A stretch of 64,000 nucleotides of DNA from Epiperipatus broadwayi (GCA_028023455.1 JAQFVV010012507.1:1869456-1933455); one strand, 5' to 3'; positions 36,447 to 49,909 are shown, counted from the stretch's first letter. Notes: generated by a model not told the origin, from the letters alone. A program made the numbers and translations.

Positions 36447-37290
36447 TGAGAGGAACCCAAAAATAATCGGAATTGTTCTCTAGTAATCTATTATAGTACA
36501 TGCTCCTGCTTTTAGATATTTCTTGTGGGGACCTTTCTACATCAATCAGTCAAATAAATATTGTCATGAAATTGTGGTCACATGTAGCACTTTTTTTTTT
36601 CTGTAAAGTGCATTTCATGTATTTCGATTTTTATAAAGGCTAAAAAGTTGAAATAACATGAATTTCTGTGTTTTTTTTTTTTTAGGGAAAATGGCAGGTA
36701 AAATGTCTGTAAAGCTTGAACAAGCTTACAAGCAAGTTGCGCTGGAAAAAACAAGATTACATGTGGTTTAATAGAAATGTTAAATTTACCAAGGCAAGTG
36801 AAGTCAAATGTGAAGGTGATGCTGATTTTTTTTTTCACCCAGATTTTGTTAAATGATCAGGCATGTAAAACCTACAGGTTCTGATACTTTTGTGTGATGT
36901 AGAAAATATAAAGGTTCCATTTTGTCGCAAAGTGGATGAACACATGTTTTATTATGACAGTGCAGCTTGCACATAAAGCTTGAGTGTAAGCAGTTTTTAA
37001 TTAAATTTAGCATGACCCAGCTTATTCATCAGCCATGTTAGCTTGATTTTGCTCTGTGTGACTTCTTTTTAATCTCTAATGAAAAAATGTCTCAATTTTT
37101 TTTTTTGTAGACTGTTGTTAAAATGCATCATATTGCATGTGTTTCTGGACTAGTTTGAAAAATGAAAAACATATTTACACTTGTGCATTCCATTAAGTAG
37201 ACTATACTTTGAAAGTGATTCAATTTGCAGCACTTAAAAATAAATATAGAATTTTTTATTACAAAATTCCAGTTATTTTTGGGTCTCTCA
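36447..37290 (+). mobile_element. Decayed mariner-type transposon
   Basis: Terminal inverted repeats: TGAGAGGAACCCAAAAATAA at 36447 and the complement of TTATTTTTGGGTCTCTCA at 37273-37290. The element is flanked by TA on both sides (36445-36446 and 37291-37292), the TSD expected for Tc1/mariner. Internally, the block at about 37040-37080 translates as LDFALCDFF, like the DD(D/E) region of mariner transposases (LAPCDFFLFP-like). The rest is full of stops. At 844 bp it is shorter than intact mariners (about 1.3 kb), so internal sequence has been lost. Confidence 0.75.
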
Positions 37291-37292
37291 TA

Positions 37293-38835
37293 ATTCTTAG
37301 AACAAATCAAAATTGTACCTTGATAACTTACTTAGCAAGCATATAAATAACCTGGTTGATCTTCTCAATCAAATTCATTTGGATCTGCATTGATGAGTAT
37401 TCCCTTACAGAAAATGCTTTATAATATTTAGTCAAAAATAAAATAACATCTCTGATATTATGATAATATATTTCTCTTAAAAATAACCATGCTTTCAACT
37501 AGATGGTTTCTTCACTCTAAATAATATTATACATACATCTAACATTTTTTATAACACAATGCTTCTGAGTTTTATGCTTCATAAAACATGTTTTATAGAA
37601 AGTTTTCTTTATCCTATTTTATAGCTATCTACTGTAAGCTTAAGTAATCAGTGAATACCAGATAACATCGTGCTATAATATTCCAAACTCACTAGTTTTG
37701 GCTTCTGCTTTAGTGAGTGAGAATTGAAATCTGGAACTAATGCAATTGTATTTCTAGCATTCATCTTTTAGTCTTTGGAAATAATCAAACTAAAAGTCTG
37801 AAATTAAAAAAATAAAACTTACAGGTTTTAAAGCTAAGTTAACTTTCTTATATAATTATATAGCTCTGATATTAGAATAAAACACTATCATTTGATGCCC
37901 ATTGATTACTTAAGATTATAGTGGATATATAGAATAACATGAAGAGAATTGCTCTTGGAAGTACTTGAGAAAGTAATATGATATTATCATGATTGCTTAT
38001 ACTTATCTATTATTAAACACAATTTATAAACTAAATTTTCTTTTTAATGTTTGGATGCATTTAAATCACAATGGTCAGATAATTTAATTATACATATTCA
38101 TATATCCTTTATCTGTTTTTCATCAACATGTCACTCATCATACTAGCTTGATTGAATGATAGAACCTGAGATTAAAGCTTAAAACAACATAAAAAATTAT
38201 TTAGATATAAAGTTAATAAGTAACAAAATAAATAATAATAATTGAGAAAAATATAACATATAAGATAAACATTAAAAGTGAATTTTATCTTCACTTGTTC
38301 CATTTTCCATATGCATCAAACTTTTAATATTATGTCCATTAGATTGATTTTACAATTAACAAATACTTTTATTAAATAATTTTCATGCAGACTTAGAGTG
38401 GAAACTCTGGAGCTCAAGATCCATGTATTACTCGTCAGCTAGTATTCAAACCTTTTATGATCTCTCAAACATTAAATCATTAAATTTTATTTTAATTGGT
38501 ATTAAAGAATTTAAAATAAATATTAAGCTATCTAGGTTACTTTATAACTGTAGCTAATTCATATTAAATCAATGCATTTTTTTTACTTTTATGGGTGCAT
38601 AAATGTTTGCTAAATAGAGATACATGGATAATTTTTTGTTATATTTTCATATTCTGCATGCACATAGACACACATCACATTCTTACTCCACATTGCCAAT
38701 GATATTTTATGTATATTGTGAATTATAAAATTTATATTATCGGTATTTCTATTCCACTAAACGTCACAGGAGCACCATTTCTTATGCTTGTCATAACTGT
38801 TGTATATATATATATATATATATACATATATATAT

Positions 38836-38878
<43 letters not shown>

Positions 38879-41097
38879 CATGGATATAATAAAAATTGGG
38901 AGATAACTAACTTGTCTATGAATTATTGTTATTCTATTATACATTAATTAAATATTACTTTTATTAAATTATTATTTATTTTGTTTTTTATACTCAAAAA
39001 TAATAATTACTACTGTGATCATTGTAGTCCATGTTTCTATCATAAGTTAGTCATGAAGTAATTTAAGGCATAAGTGAAAGTCTATGGCTGATTGTCTTCT
39101 TTAAGTCACCAGTATGCATGTGACATTGTATAAAAATAAAGTTGTTGATAATGTTTATAGAAAGTAATATCTAGCCATTAATCCAACATAGTTGAGTCTC
39201 TACTAATTATATTGTTTTATATTATTATATAGATATTTTTGTAAACTCTCAATATTTATCTTAAAAAATATATTGAAAATAAAAATATATCAATTATCAA
39301 TAATGTTTTTTTTAAAAAAAAATGGCACATGTTATGGTAATGTATTTAATTAAGGAGATTTAATATAGCTACAAAAATTAAAAAGAAGGAATTGTATGTA
39401 GAACAGTTTTGTTTGTTGTGGCAAAGTTACAGGTATAATATTATTGAAAGAAGAACCGAATTTAATATAGTTTTCAATACCAGAATACACAAAAATGACT
39501 TTTATTTGAAATTTCATTTTACTATTATAAAGAAAAGGAGCGTACAAAATGATAATTAGTTTTATGTACAATATTTGAATGGAAAAATATATTTAGCCGA
39601 TCTTATTCTATATAAAATGTAAGTTCTGGCACTTATAGATAATTTTATATATATAATATGCAAAAAATAAATTTACACTGGTATCTAAGCATCAAAAACT
39701 TATAAAAGAACTGATTTAATGATTAAATTTTAATAAATGACAGGAGCATGAAATCTGAAAAAACAAACAAACAACAACTTGTGTAATAATGAAAGCAAAT
39801 TCCAAAATTATGTAGTTAAAATATAGTTTATGAATTCCTGAAAGTATTTATGCTTAAAATACGTGCATAAATTTCATTTCCAAATGAAAGTCTCTCACCA
39901 AGAAAATGTAGATATTTGTGTATATATATATTTACCTAGAACATACATACATATACAAAAAAAATTGTAGATAATTTTTACCAAAAATGTAAATAAAATC
40001 AACATGGGGGAAGCGGGAGGGAGAAAACATTAGTCTAGTAGATGTACATACGTTATATAGATATATGGTTATATGTGTGTTATAAAATTCCATTTTTTAA
40101 TTGTCCTTTATTGTTGTATATTTGACATAAAGATATGAATAATAATGAAAAATATTTTATTAAAACATTTTTTAAACGTTTTCCTTTATTTGTTTCAAAT
40201 TTAATTAGTCAAGTAAGTGTAAAAGGAGAAAGAAAATAAAACTGGCTAGAAATTTGCCAACTGATTATTATTTCTAATGATTTTTACAAATGTAAGTTAT
40301 ATTTTGACTAGATAACTTTCTCATCTGAATATTATTTTTATTATTTTAAAATAAATGTAATTGTATTATTTACTAATATATGAGTTAATTTATTTATGGG
40401 TTTGAGAGTAAATGAAAGTAAAAGTGCATAGGTACTATGCTTTCAAATATATCAAGGAAATTATATATGAAAATATATAAATTTACACACAGTGTATTCT
40501 GTAAAGTTTTAGTGCGGATAACGTATATATTTTAATTTATTAATGAAATTGTAATTTCAATTTTAAATCAGTAAAAATAAAATAACTTTAATTGTTGACA
40601 AGAATGGATATTATAAAAGGATTTATACATATGTAAACAATATATGTACATTTTTCTACAAGTATTACCTTGGCTTAACTAAAATTGAAGAGCAATAGAT
40701 TATATCTAGGAAAATGATATCTTGCTCCCTTGTAGTTTTCATTTATAAAGTAATAATTTTTTTTATTTGGGTTATTGTTAAGTCTTAAACTCATTAAAAT
40801 GTTTTTTTTGCAGATAATTGTTATTTACAGAGTTTCTATCCTTCTGTATTTAATCTCTAAGCTGAAATATGTTCTAAAACTGCCATGTTACTTATGGTTA
40901 CATTAAGAAAAGCAAATCTATGTTCATTTTTAATATGTGTGGTTATAATTGGTTTCACACATCTTCTACGCATCAATGAAACTTAATGTTTTATCATTCA
41001 GTTTGTCCAAAATTAATTGAAATGTTTGTTTTACATAATAAGTTTTATATGTTCCAATAATTTCTTGGTCTAATAATTGAATTAAGAAAGTGTTATT
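37293..41097. other. AT-rich region without recognised gene
   Basis: Contains a (TA)n block with interruptions at about 38803-38876 and many short T/A runs. No coding motif or dispersed repeat was recognised. Confidence 0.4.
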
Positions 41098-41942
41098 AGG
41101 CAAAGGCTGTTGGCATTATCTAGAATCAATAGAACTTTTAATTCTAGACCTTTGACATTCATATGTCACTTAACTTCTGGGATTAAGTATTTGATGAACC
41201 ATTTTATAAAAATTTCAGTGGTGATCCACATCTTTTTATTTGCCATTCAATGAACTGTCAATTTATTCAAATCTACACTTTTCATTGAATGTGGTCTTTG
41301 GGGTCGATTAACAAGCAGATGTTTCAATATGTGATCTTTTAAAGCATTGGAGCAGAAAGTGACATCTTTTACTACTTTTAAACCACCAGCAGTTTCTGTG
41401 ATTTTGCTAAGTAGGTTCTACTTGGTATTCTCTTATAAAAAGTACCATTTTCATCAACATTCCAAACTTGATCATCAGCGTACCCTCTATCATTGATAAT
41501 TTTAATTAATTTTTTTGAAAATTCTTTGGCAGCTGTTCACCTGCAGATGCAGTTTCACCTTATATTTTAATGTTATGAAGTGCATGTTTTTTAAGAAACT
41601 TTATTATCTATCCTGTACTTGCAGAAAATTTTTATTTTTTGTTTAACTTTGATGAAGTTCCTGATTCAATTTCTTTAATTTGTTTGTAAAATTGTAATGC
41701 TGATTGCTTAGTGGAATTTCCATCTACTGGTACTCTTTTTCCTGACATTTCTTCTATCCACATTTTAAGGTGTTTTCCATTTTCTTCTTAACAATATTTA
41801 TTGTATAAAATTATGTGGTAACACTCAATTTTGTTCCAGAACATACTGACTTTTTAGTAGCAGTTTCATTATCTATTATAGTTCTTATAGTAGCTTCTTG
41901 AGTGTCCAAAGAAATTGTTTTCCTCATCTTTTTTGTAGGCAG
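41098..41942 (-). pseudogene. Decayed pogo/Tigger (Jerky-like) transposase
   Basis: The minus strand begins near 41942 with LPTKKMRKTISLDTQEA, a CENP-B/pogo helix-turn-helix start. It continues with a second DNA-binding segment near 41760 (KMWIEEMSGKRVP). The DDE core follows: KVVKDVTFCSNALKDHILK near 41360, HLLVNRPQRPHSMKSVDLNK near 41310, WMANKKMWITTEIF near 41230, and LLILDNA with the second catalytic Asp near 41115. Frames shift repeatedly and several stops are present. No TIRs were identified. This is a dead DNA transposon of the family that also gave rise to host Jerky and Tigger-derived genes. Confidence 0.75.
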
Positions 41943-43215
41943 ATTATTGACATTGTATGAGGCTACAGAAAAATATTTCAGATTTAATTAACGAAAGAAA
42001 TTTAAAAATATGCACCCAATGTATAACTTATCATCTATTGATTTTTGCCAAAATTAATAAATTAAATTTAAACAAACTTAAATTTTTTTAATATCAACAC
42101 CCAATACTTTTATTTTTAATACTAATGTCAAAATGCAAACGAAGCTTCAATACCAAAAAGATACTTCCCCTTTCAAAACATCAAAAATGTTGCAATACAC
42201 ACAAGCAAATTTTCCAATTTGCAAGAATATTGCCAAAAAACAGATTTTTGTTTTTAAAATAATGCGAAATAAAGAGATGAAACATTTTTTAAAAATTAGA
42301 TGATAATAAGTGACAATTTTTTTTTTTTTTTTTCCCGATCAAGATCGTGTTATTTTAAAACAACTTGTTATTTCAAAATCGTGCAAAAAATATTTGTGTA
42401 AACAAAGAATTAGGTCTGGTTACTTTATTAAGTAAAAAAAAAAAATGTGATGATTTTTTGAGGTTTACTATTTCAGTTAAATTACTGATGAAAGTAAAAT
42501 GTTTTAAGTAGTAACTACATTGTACTGTATCACAATTTTTTATGTACACAGCGTGAGTAATAGTAATTATGGAAGTATTTTATACTTGTAAAGATCGTGA
42601 TTTGAAGTAGATGTAAAGTTTACACACAACAAATGACATTCAGTGTTAGTTTGTTTAGAAAAAAGTATTAAAAATAAATCTGAGATTATAAGATCTTGAT
42701 TCATAAATTTTAAAGATGATTTCTTTTATGTTTCATTATTTGCTAAATTGAAATTGAGATTATGTTTATAAATACATTGTAAAATATTTTCACTATTTTT
42801 AATACTAATCCCTATTTTTTAAACACATATAATATTAACACTTACTTTTTAGACATTATATATAATTTTCTTGGTGTTATATATATTAATATTCATTATC
42901 CATTTGACGATAGAAGTAACCCAGATGAAACATTTGTATGTTAATATTATGATTATAATTGGACGAATTCAAATAATGTTATTTATATCTGTAGCCCATG
43001 GACATTTTAAAATACATATATATGCACCTATAATTGTTAAAGCTTTATTTATCACTTTTTTCAAATAATTGTGAATGTTTTGATTTATCAAATTTGGACT
43101 GTATTTGAAGCTAACAGTGAAGTTGTATTTATATGTAAACAGTGACTAATAATAATTAAATTATTTTTATATTTAAGTTTCAATGTTTTTTTTTTTTTGA
43201 TTTAAAATTTTCTAA
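41943..43215. other. AT-rich region without recognised gene
   Basis: A 65-codon frame at 42871-43068 is the longest and shows no motif. Long T-runs occur at about 42318-42333 and 43188-43199. Confidence 0.4.
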
Positions 43216-43273
43216 TGTCCCAACTCCTCACTGAAGAGACCCATAGGTCGAAACCGGTCTGGGGATGGGGACA
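43216..43273 (+). ncRNA. Type I hammerhead ribozyme motif
   Basis: All core positions of a hammerhead fit. CTGAAGA (43231-43237) matches CUGANGA. Helix II is GACC/GGTC with loop CATA (43238-43249). GAAA follows (43250-43253). Helix III is a minimal ACCGGT palindrome (43253-43258), and the cleavage triplet is GTC ending at C43259. Helix I pairs 43225-43230 with 43260-43265 (one G-U), then after an internal loop 43216-43221 with 43268-43273, all six Watson-Crick. Predicted self-cleavage is after 43259. The very short helix III resembles hammerheads of PLEs and animal retrozymes, which often act as dimers. Carrier element unknown; a run of A follows at about 43328-43339. Confidence 0.8.
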
Positions 43274-43337
43274 ATCCAAGATAAAAATGATTTGAATGCC
43301 TTCTCTTGTAGTAGCATTTATCATAAATAAAAAAAAA

Positions 43338-43440
43338 AGCTTGTTTAGAGTTATTAGCACGCTCTTAATTTTATATATATATATTGAAGTAGTTGGATCT
43401 GAGTTCGATCCTAGCTTCATGGCATCTAGCCATAAGCCCA
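43338..43440 (+). mobile_element. tRNA-like SINE head
   Basis: A box A-like block (TTAGAGTTATTAGCACGCTC from about 43344) and box B (GAGTTCGATCC, 43401-43411) are spaced about 56 bp apart, as in tRNA genes. The anticodon arm region is replaced by a TA run. It follows the hammerhead motif by about 70 bp, with an A-run between. The 3' extent is unclear. Different family from the SINE at 34.5 kb. Confidence 0.5.
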
Positions 43441-43738
43441 CTTCAAACCCCTAGTACTAACCTTAAATTTCCGATGCAATGGGGCTTTATACGTTCAATC
43501 CATGCTAATTTCCATAAAGGAAACTTATTTTATAAATGCATAGTAAAATTAATTCTTTCAGATTTAAATTGATCAATTCTATTAATAAATTCATGATAAA
43601 AAATATTACAACTGCATGGATTGTGCGTATATATTTGTAAATATTTAAATATATATAATTGTTCGAAAGTTTCATTGCATCGGGAATATTTGTTTTTACT
43701 TTTAAATAATTTGTTAAAGTTTTAATGATTAAAAGCTA

Positions 43739-43913
43739 CATTCTTTCGATAAGCTTTCAGATTTTTCCTTTCCAAAAACAACAGTTAAAGTTTTATTAAC
43801 TAGAAAAAAAGATAAGGATTTCCTATTAAAATCATTTTCTGATTTTAAGAATTCATTTTCTAATTAGAAAATGAATTCAAGTTAAAGAGTTTGAAAGCCT
43901 TATCGAAGGAATG
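43739..43913. mobile_element. 175-bp MITE with TA duplication
   Basis: Ends are inverted repeats CATTCTTTCGATAAGCTTTC and the complement of GAAAGCCTTATCGAAGGAATG-type sequence, with one or two differences. TA lies directly outside both ends (43737-43738 and 43914-43915). The centre contains a perfect palindrome of GAATTCATTTTCTAA. Probably a non-autonomous Tc1/mariner-like element. Confidence 0.75.
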
Positions 43914-43915
43914 TA

Positions 43916-46900
43916 TCTAAAAACAACCAGTAAATCTAAAAACATTGATAATGAAAGAAGCGCTAGCCTGAAGGCATCAGAGGACAGTATATATAGCTCT
44001 GAAAAGTTTGGAGAGGAAGAAGGCATCTTTGTTGTAGAGAAGTGCAGTAAACTTGGTTCATTTTAAATAGTGTTTTGATTATGGTGAAGGGCTAGAACAT
44101 CAGGAATCTGGCTACGGTTCCTGAAGCCCTTTGGGAATCTTCAATGAAGCTGCTAAATTCTTTCTGGAGAAATCAGGCTGCCAAAATCAAATAAAATGCT
44201 GTTCAAGTAATCAATCAAATGGTGCCTACGTTTTACCAACTCGGACGTGTAATCTAAGAAGCCCAGCCCAGAAGAAATGGGTAATATATTTCTATAATGA
44301 ACCTTAAACTTTCTGGCCAGTTCCGAACTTTACTTTACACTCCCTTTAAGAGCTCTTCTCATTTATAATGTAATAATACTCTGTGTAAAACCTTTTATTT
44401 ATGCTATTTTAACTTTCATAGTAATTCTCTCAACCTCTAGTCTTTAACTTTCCTTTTTTACGTGGCGATTCATTTATTTTATTATGTATATTTATTGAGT
44501 AAATTTATTAAAGTTGTTATTTTTAATTATATGCCAATAATCCTTTGACCGATGATCTCCTTCATTTCCTTTGCCTTATACAAGTAATATAAGAGTAATT
44601 CTGATAGTTAATTCTCACCCATTAGAACTAGATTTATACAGTTCGATCAATCATCGAGTTGAAAGAAATTATTAAATGATTGTTATTTTTATAATTGGCT
44701 AATAATAAATTATTAGCTCTGTTTTTAATCTATGCCCCAGCTATTTTTCGTATTCACCAATATGTATTTACTCATATATAATCTTAAAATGTTTTCTGCA
44801 AAAGGGTCGATAAAGGAATCAACTAAATATACTCTAATTCAAATTTCAGTTAATTGCTATTTAGATTCAGGAAGGGCACGATGTTTGGGGCATAACTAAT
44901 ATAATTTTATAAATGCTTTGAAATAGTTTTACTTAGAAGCTCATTTGACTTTAATTCATTTGATCAAGTCATCACATAGAGCATTCTATAATTGGGTTTT
45001 AGTTCTCAAACGGTGACTAGTAAGTCATCATCTTCAAACGTTGCTGATGTAGGACAATCTTCCGCTCCGTTAGGCTGGTCGGTGATAATATTTCTGTTAT
45101 TTTAAATTATCGAGGAAGAAAGCACTTCCTCTCCTGTTCATATTAATCAAAGGGCATAAGACTTGTCAGATGCAAGCCGCCATAGGACTTCGATTATCAT
45201 CTAGCTATCGTCTTTCAATTTCACTTTATAGCTCATAATTCGTCAGCACCATTGCCTCTCTGTTCCGGTAAAGTCCGTTCTGATGCTTGTAATTCATGAA
45301 GTGATTTCAATTAAAGTCGAACAAATTCTCCATTATATCTCAAAATAAGTTTTTTAATAAAGATTAAAGTTATGCCCTAAATACGTATCTTGCTCTTCGT
45401 GAATGGATTTGTGAATGTGAAAATAAATCTCACATTCTTTTGTATAAAATTAGAGTAATAATTTCCTTTACTAATGAATACCTTTATCTGCCTTTATTTT
45501 CTTGTCGGGGGCATAGACATACAATTCCAATATGGTGGACTACTCATTGGCATATAATAAGAACCGCCACTCTTATCATAATCATAAACTTTGTTTAAGG
45601 ACTAGAATTAATTCATATAATCATTATTTAAAATTCAAACAAAATAACCTATTATTATTAAATATTTTCTAAACACACTTGGTTTTTTAGTTCTTAATTC
45701 TTTTATAATTATTTTAATGTTAATACTTGCTGTCTATGTTGGCAACCCGAACCTATACATATGATTCGATTTAAAATTATTTTAGTCAGTTTATTATCAG
45801 ATATTAATGTCAGTTCAGGGGTCTCTGATCCTCACCAACTGTTGAGCTAGTTTCTTGGCGCATAGCACTGTGCCGTTGATTTTTACTAATCTGACCTAGT
45901 GAGTTGGGTTTGAATTCAGTTTTGGTTCAGCTGAGTTTGGACTCGACTTGCATTTAGGTGGTGGTGCTTTCTCGACTGGTACAATATATAGCCTTTTTTT
46001 TATCTGTTCACAGACAAATAAAAGTTTGAGATATTAGTGAATTTAATTCTGGAATTATATGTGTAATAAAAAATGGATATATGGTAGATTAATGAAGAAT
46101 GCAATCTTCTTAGCTTAATTCTGTAATAATTATGTTCCACTGTATTTGCATGTATCATTGTTTTACATTCAATTTCTGTTTTCTTATGATACCAAAATCC
46201 GAATAAATGAAATACATGTATATGTTTGCAGATCTATCATTTTTCAATCTATTATTTTTTGCATCTATCATTGACAATTCATTGTTGTTTTGAAATATTT
46301 TTTCACATAGTTTTTTTTAATTGGAACAAAAATTTTATTATTTTATTTAAAAATAAATATATTTTCTTTTTCTCTAATTTAATTTGTATCAGTTAATTTT
46401 TTTAATTTTTATTTTAGAAGTGATTAATTTTGCTCCCAACTATTTTTCATTTTGTTATACTTTTTCTTCTTTTTCTTTAATAATATTTTTTTTTATTTGT
46501 TAGTAATTTTTGTTTTTGTTTTTTAAAAATCTTACAAATAAATACTTTACAATTTTAAAGACCAATTCAAGTGTAAAATTTGTTCAAAACAAATAAATGT
46601 TAACACCTAAGTGCTTTATTTTTGAACACACTTGTGACTTTTATTTGTTCAATTATTTTTTGTATTTTTTAACATTTTTTTTTTAGTTAAATCTTTATGT
46701 TTTTGTTAAATTTTATAACGTACATAAGTTTAAAAAAATCGTTTTGAAAATGAAATACCATCTTTGCAAATAAAAAAGTAATTATTAAATAAAATAAAAT
46801 AAAGCAAAGGAATTTATTTTCACTTTAAAAAAATTATTATAAAAAAATAATTTTCACCAAATCTATTTGCTTAGGATAACTTTTGTTCATGAATACATTT

Positions 46901-47528
46901 AAATAATAAAAATATTTCTTGAAATATTAAAAATTAATTTTCCAATTAACACACACACACACACCATATCAAAAATAGTTATTTATGTTAGACATTTTTT
47001 GTTTGATTAATTCTTCTGCTAAAATGCAAATATATTTAAATAAAAGCTAAATGTCAATATTTTTTAATTAAGAAATAAATATTTAATACATTTACAAATA
47101 ATAAAAATAAGCAAATAAAATTTAAAATTATTTTTTTGTTGTTATAAGATTAATAAAGGCCTAATTATGTAAAAATTTAGTAAAGTCTTTTATTATTTCA
47201 CCATAAATTATTGATAGCCATTGATATCTAGGCCTATAATTGAAATTAAATACACAATTATTTAAGTGGTTTACAACCATGGAAATTACTCAAAACTTCA
47301 TTTTTATTAAAAGTTTTACCATCAAGTAATATAAATATATTCCAACCAGTGAAACCATTTATGTGCATTTGCATAAAAATCATGGATAGGTGCATAATTT
47401 GGTTTTTAATAATTGATTAATCATTACATATGTTTTTTTGTTTTAAAAAATAATCTCATTTTATAGTTGTATTTTTTATTTTTTAAATATACACTTGTTA
47501 CAATATTAAAATTATGTGCATATAATGT
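43916..47528. other. Less AT-rich block then AT-rich DNA; no gene assigned
   Basis: About 43930-45500 is noticeably richer in G+C than most of the window and contains short peptide-like frames but no recognisable protein or splice-flanked exon. At about 45852-45916 a box A-like TTGGCGCATAGCACTG and a box B-like GGTTTGAATTC are spaced like a tRNA gene, possibly an old SINE. Beyond 46000 the sequence is low complexity. Confidence 0.4.
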
Positions 47529-47534
47529 ATTTTC

Positions 47535-47572
<38 letters not shown>

Positions 47573-47597
47573 GAAAATATAAAACATTCCATACTTA

Positions 47598-47629
<32 letters not shown>

Positions 47630-47649
47630 TAAGTATGGAATGTTTTATA
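47529..47649. repeat. Two adjacent TA-cored perfect palindromes
   Basis: First hairpin: ATTTTCTACATATA ... TATATGTAGAAAAT (47529-47578). Second: AAAACATTCCATACTTAGTA ... and its exact complement (47578-47649). Both have long (TA)n centres. They abut each other, so the region can form two cruciforms side by side. Confidence 0.85.
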
Positions 47650-48289
47650 TTATAATATCTGAGTTGCTCTTAAAACTAAAAATCAAATTGTACTTTATAT
47701 ATATAATATTTCTGTGAATAATTATAAAATATTCCTAATCTAATTTTTAATAGATTTCAGTTGTATATGAAAAATAGTTGATCAAGTATTTTTTATATTC
47801 ATATCATTTTAAATTAAAATATTCAGTATTATTATATCAGTGACTATTATTAATCTTGAGATATACTTAATTGGACATAACACTGTTTGCAAAATTCAAA
47901 GATTGTATTTAATTGTAAAAGCACATTTTTTTTAAGACAATGCAATTTTTAAAGATAGTCACTGCTCAATGTTTATTATTATATTTTGATTATTTTGTTA
48001 AAGACATTTTTGTGTATTTATTAAAATATTTAGATCTGATCATAATCTTTTTTTAGAAATTGAAATTTTTTCAAATTAAAGCGATAGAGAATTTTATTTC
48101 TCTCTTTTGTTTTGTATTTTGTCACAATCTATCACTTCATGCATACATTTATTCTTTATGCTATTGCAATATATATATATCAGTGAGAATTATTTTTTTT
48201 CATGTTAGCTTCAGGATATTCTAGTTGTTAAATAGGAATTTAGTTATGTTATTTTTAGTAAAAGATTTAAAAACATAAAATGATTACGT

Positions 48290-48790
48290 GACAACATTCC
48301 AGACATTTTTAATAATATAAATGGTAACTTTTATTTTGCATATCTATGAAATAAATTAAAAAAAAAAAGGATTTTTTTTTGTGTGAGTGTAGTATAACTT
48401 TTATAAATGGAATATTTTGTTTTAAAAAAAGTAAAAAAAAAGAAAAGATTAGTCTTTCTCTCTGAAGAAATTAAAAGTTATTTTTGAAGTAATCCATAAA
48501 TATATTGTTTTATTTAAAAATAAAAAATAAGAAGTGATTAAGATCATTATTTCTGAAAAATGTAAATGTTGTTTATTAATTCATAAAAAAACAAAAAAAA
48601 GACAAAGAAGGATCATGATCATTATCTCTGAAGAAATGAAAGAATTTTCAAATTGATTTATAAATAGAATCCCTTTTTTAAAGAAAAAAAGATAATTTTA
48701 TTTGTGAAAAGAAAATCAATTGTTAATACAGTAATTTCTGAGGTAATCATATGATTGGATGGAAGATTAATATGAGGGATTTTTTTTTTT
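48290..48790. repeat. Degenerate A-rich minisatellite, about 100-bp period
   Basis: Four or five imperfect units each run from an A-rich block to GAT(T/C)A..ATCATTAT.TCTGAAGAAAT or a variant, then a T-rich half. Examples are the CTGAAGAAAT-type motifs near 48463, 48550, 48631 and 48736. Alignment was by eye. Confidence 0.45.
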
Positions 48791-49909
48791 AAATAAAAAA
48801 TTGTGTGAACAATAAAATTTACTAAGAATTCAGTAGTTGTGAAGTTCAGAATTCAGAAGCTGAGCTTGGAAGTCTGATGTTCATTCGATTTCATTCTTTG
48901 CCTGTTAAGCAGCTTAATATTATGGAGTGTGCAGGAACCATGACCATGTTCTAAGCTCTTGGTAAAAGCTAATGATTATTGACCCAATGTATATAATTTC
49001 ACTAAAAGGAATGCAGAAGGGAAACATCCCTGACAGAAACTTTCAACTACTCTTACGTATCCATGCAATATCATCACTTGCTCAATTCATGTCAACCTGA
49101 AATGAAAATAATTGTTAAGCTACAAACATGGAATTGTAAAAATAAAAAGATTATCTGAAATGAAAATTGCTAAACTAGACATCTGGGGCTACAAACAGAA
49201 AAGAAGAAAAAAGTAAATGAATGAAGTAGCTATTGATATAGCTGTAATAAAAAACTCTGGAGCCACAAAGATGATGAAACTTCTAACTACAAGATATGTC
49301 AAAGGATATACTGAATTAGCAGACTACAAAAGAAAGATATAACAAGAAAATATCCATGATAAATTGAAGTATTGTAATGTGTAAACGTTTATAATTACAA
49401 ATGCTATTTTATAGGGAATGGAAAGTGAATACATTGAACAATTTATTTTAGTAGTTTGTTCAAAATATTTTGTTGTCTTTTTGAAAGCTGTATGCAATAT
49501 TATTTTCAAAAGGTTCAAGGTAGAATTATTATTTTTTTTTATTGTGAAATATTTTTTATAGAATTTGATTACATTGGTTGACATGATTTTTGTAACATTA
49601 ATAAAAAAATGCTCCTTTGGTGTTTCATTTAGGTAGTTATTAAAACAGATTTTCACAGAAATATCTTGCCATATTCTATTTTTGAGTACCTGCTTTTCCT
49701 TTAAATGATGGGATTATTAAAATTATTTGTATCTGAAATTACCCAATATAGAAGCAATTCCCACAAGAGGTAGCATGGGCATTTCCAATGTATTCTATAA
49801 ACCTTTAAGGACCCTTGTATGTTTCTTTAATATTTAGTTTGATTGTGTCTTATTAACAGTTAAATGTTTTTTTTATTTTATATAAAATAGCAAGTTCTAG
49901 TCATCAATG
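48791..49909. other. Region without recognised gene
   Basis: The minus-strand frame at 49324-49656 (110 codons) is rich in Lys, Asn, Phe and Ile, as expected by chance here, and carries no motif. Confidence 0.35.
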
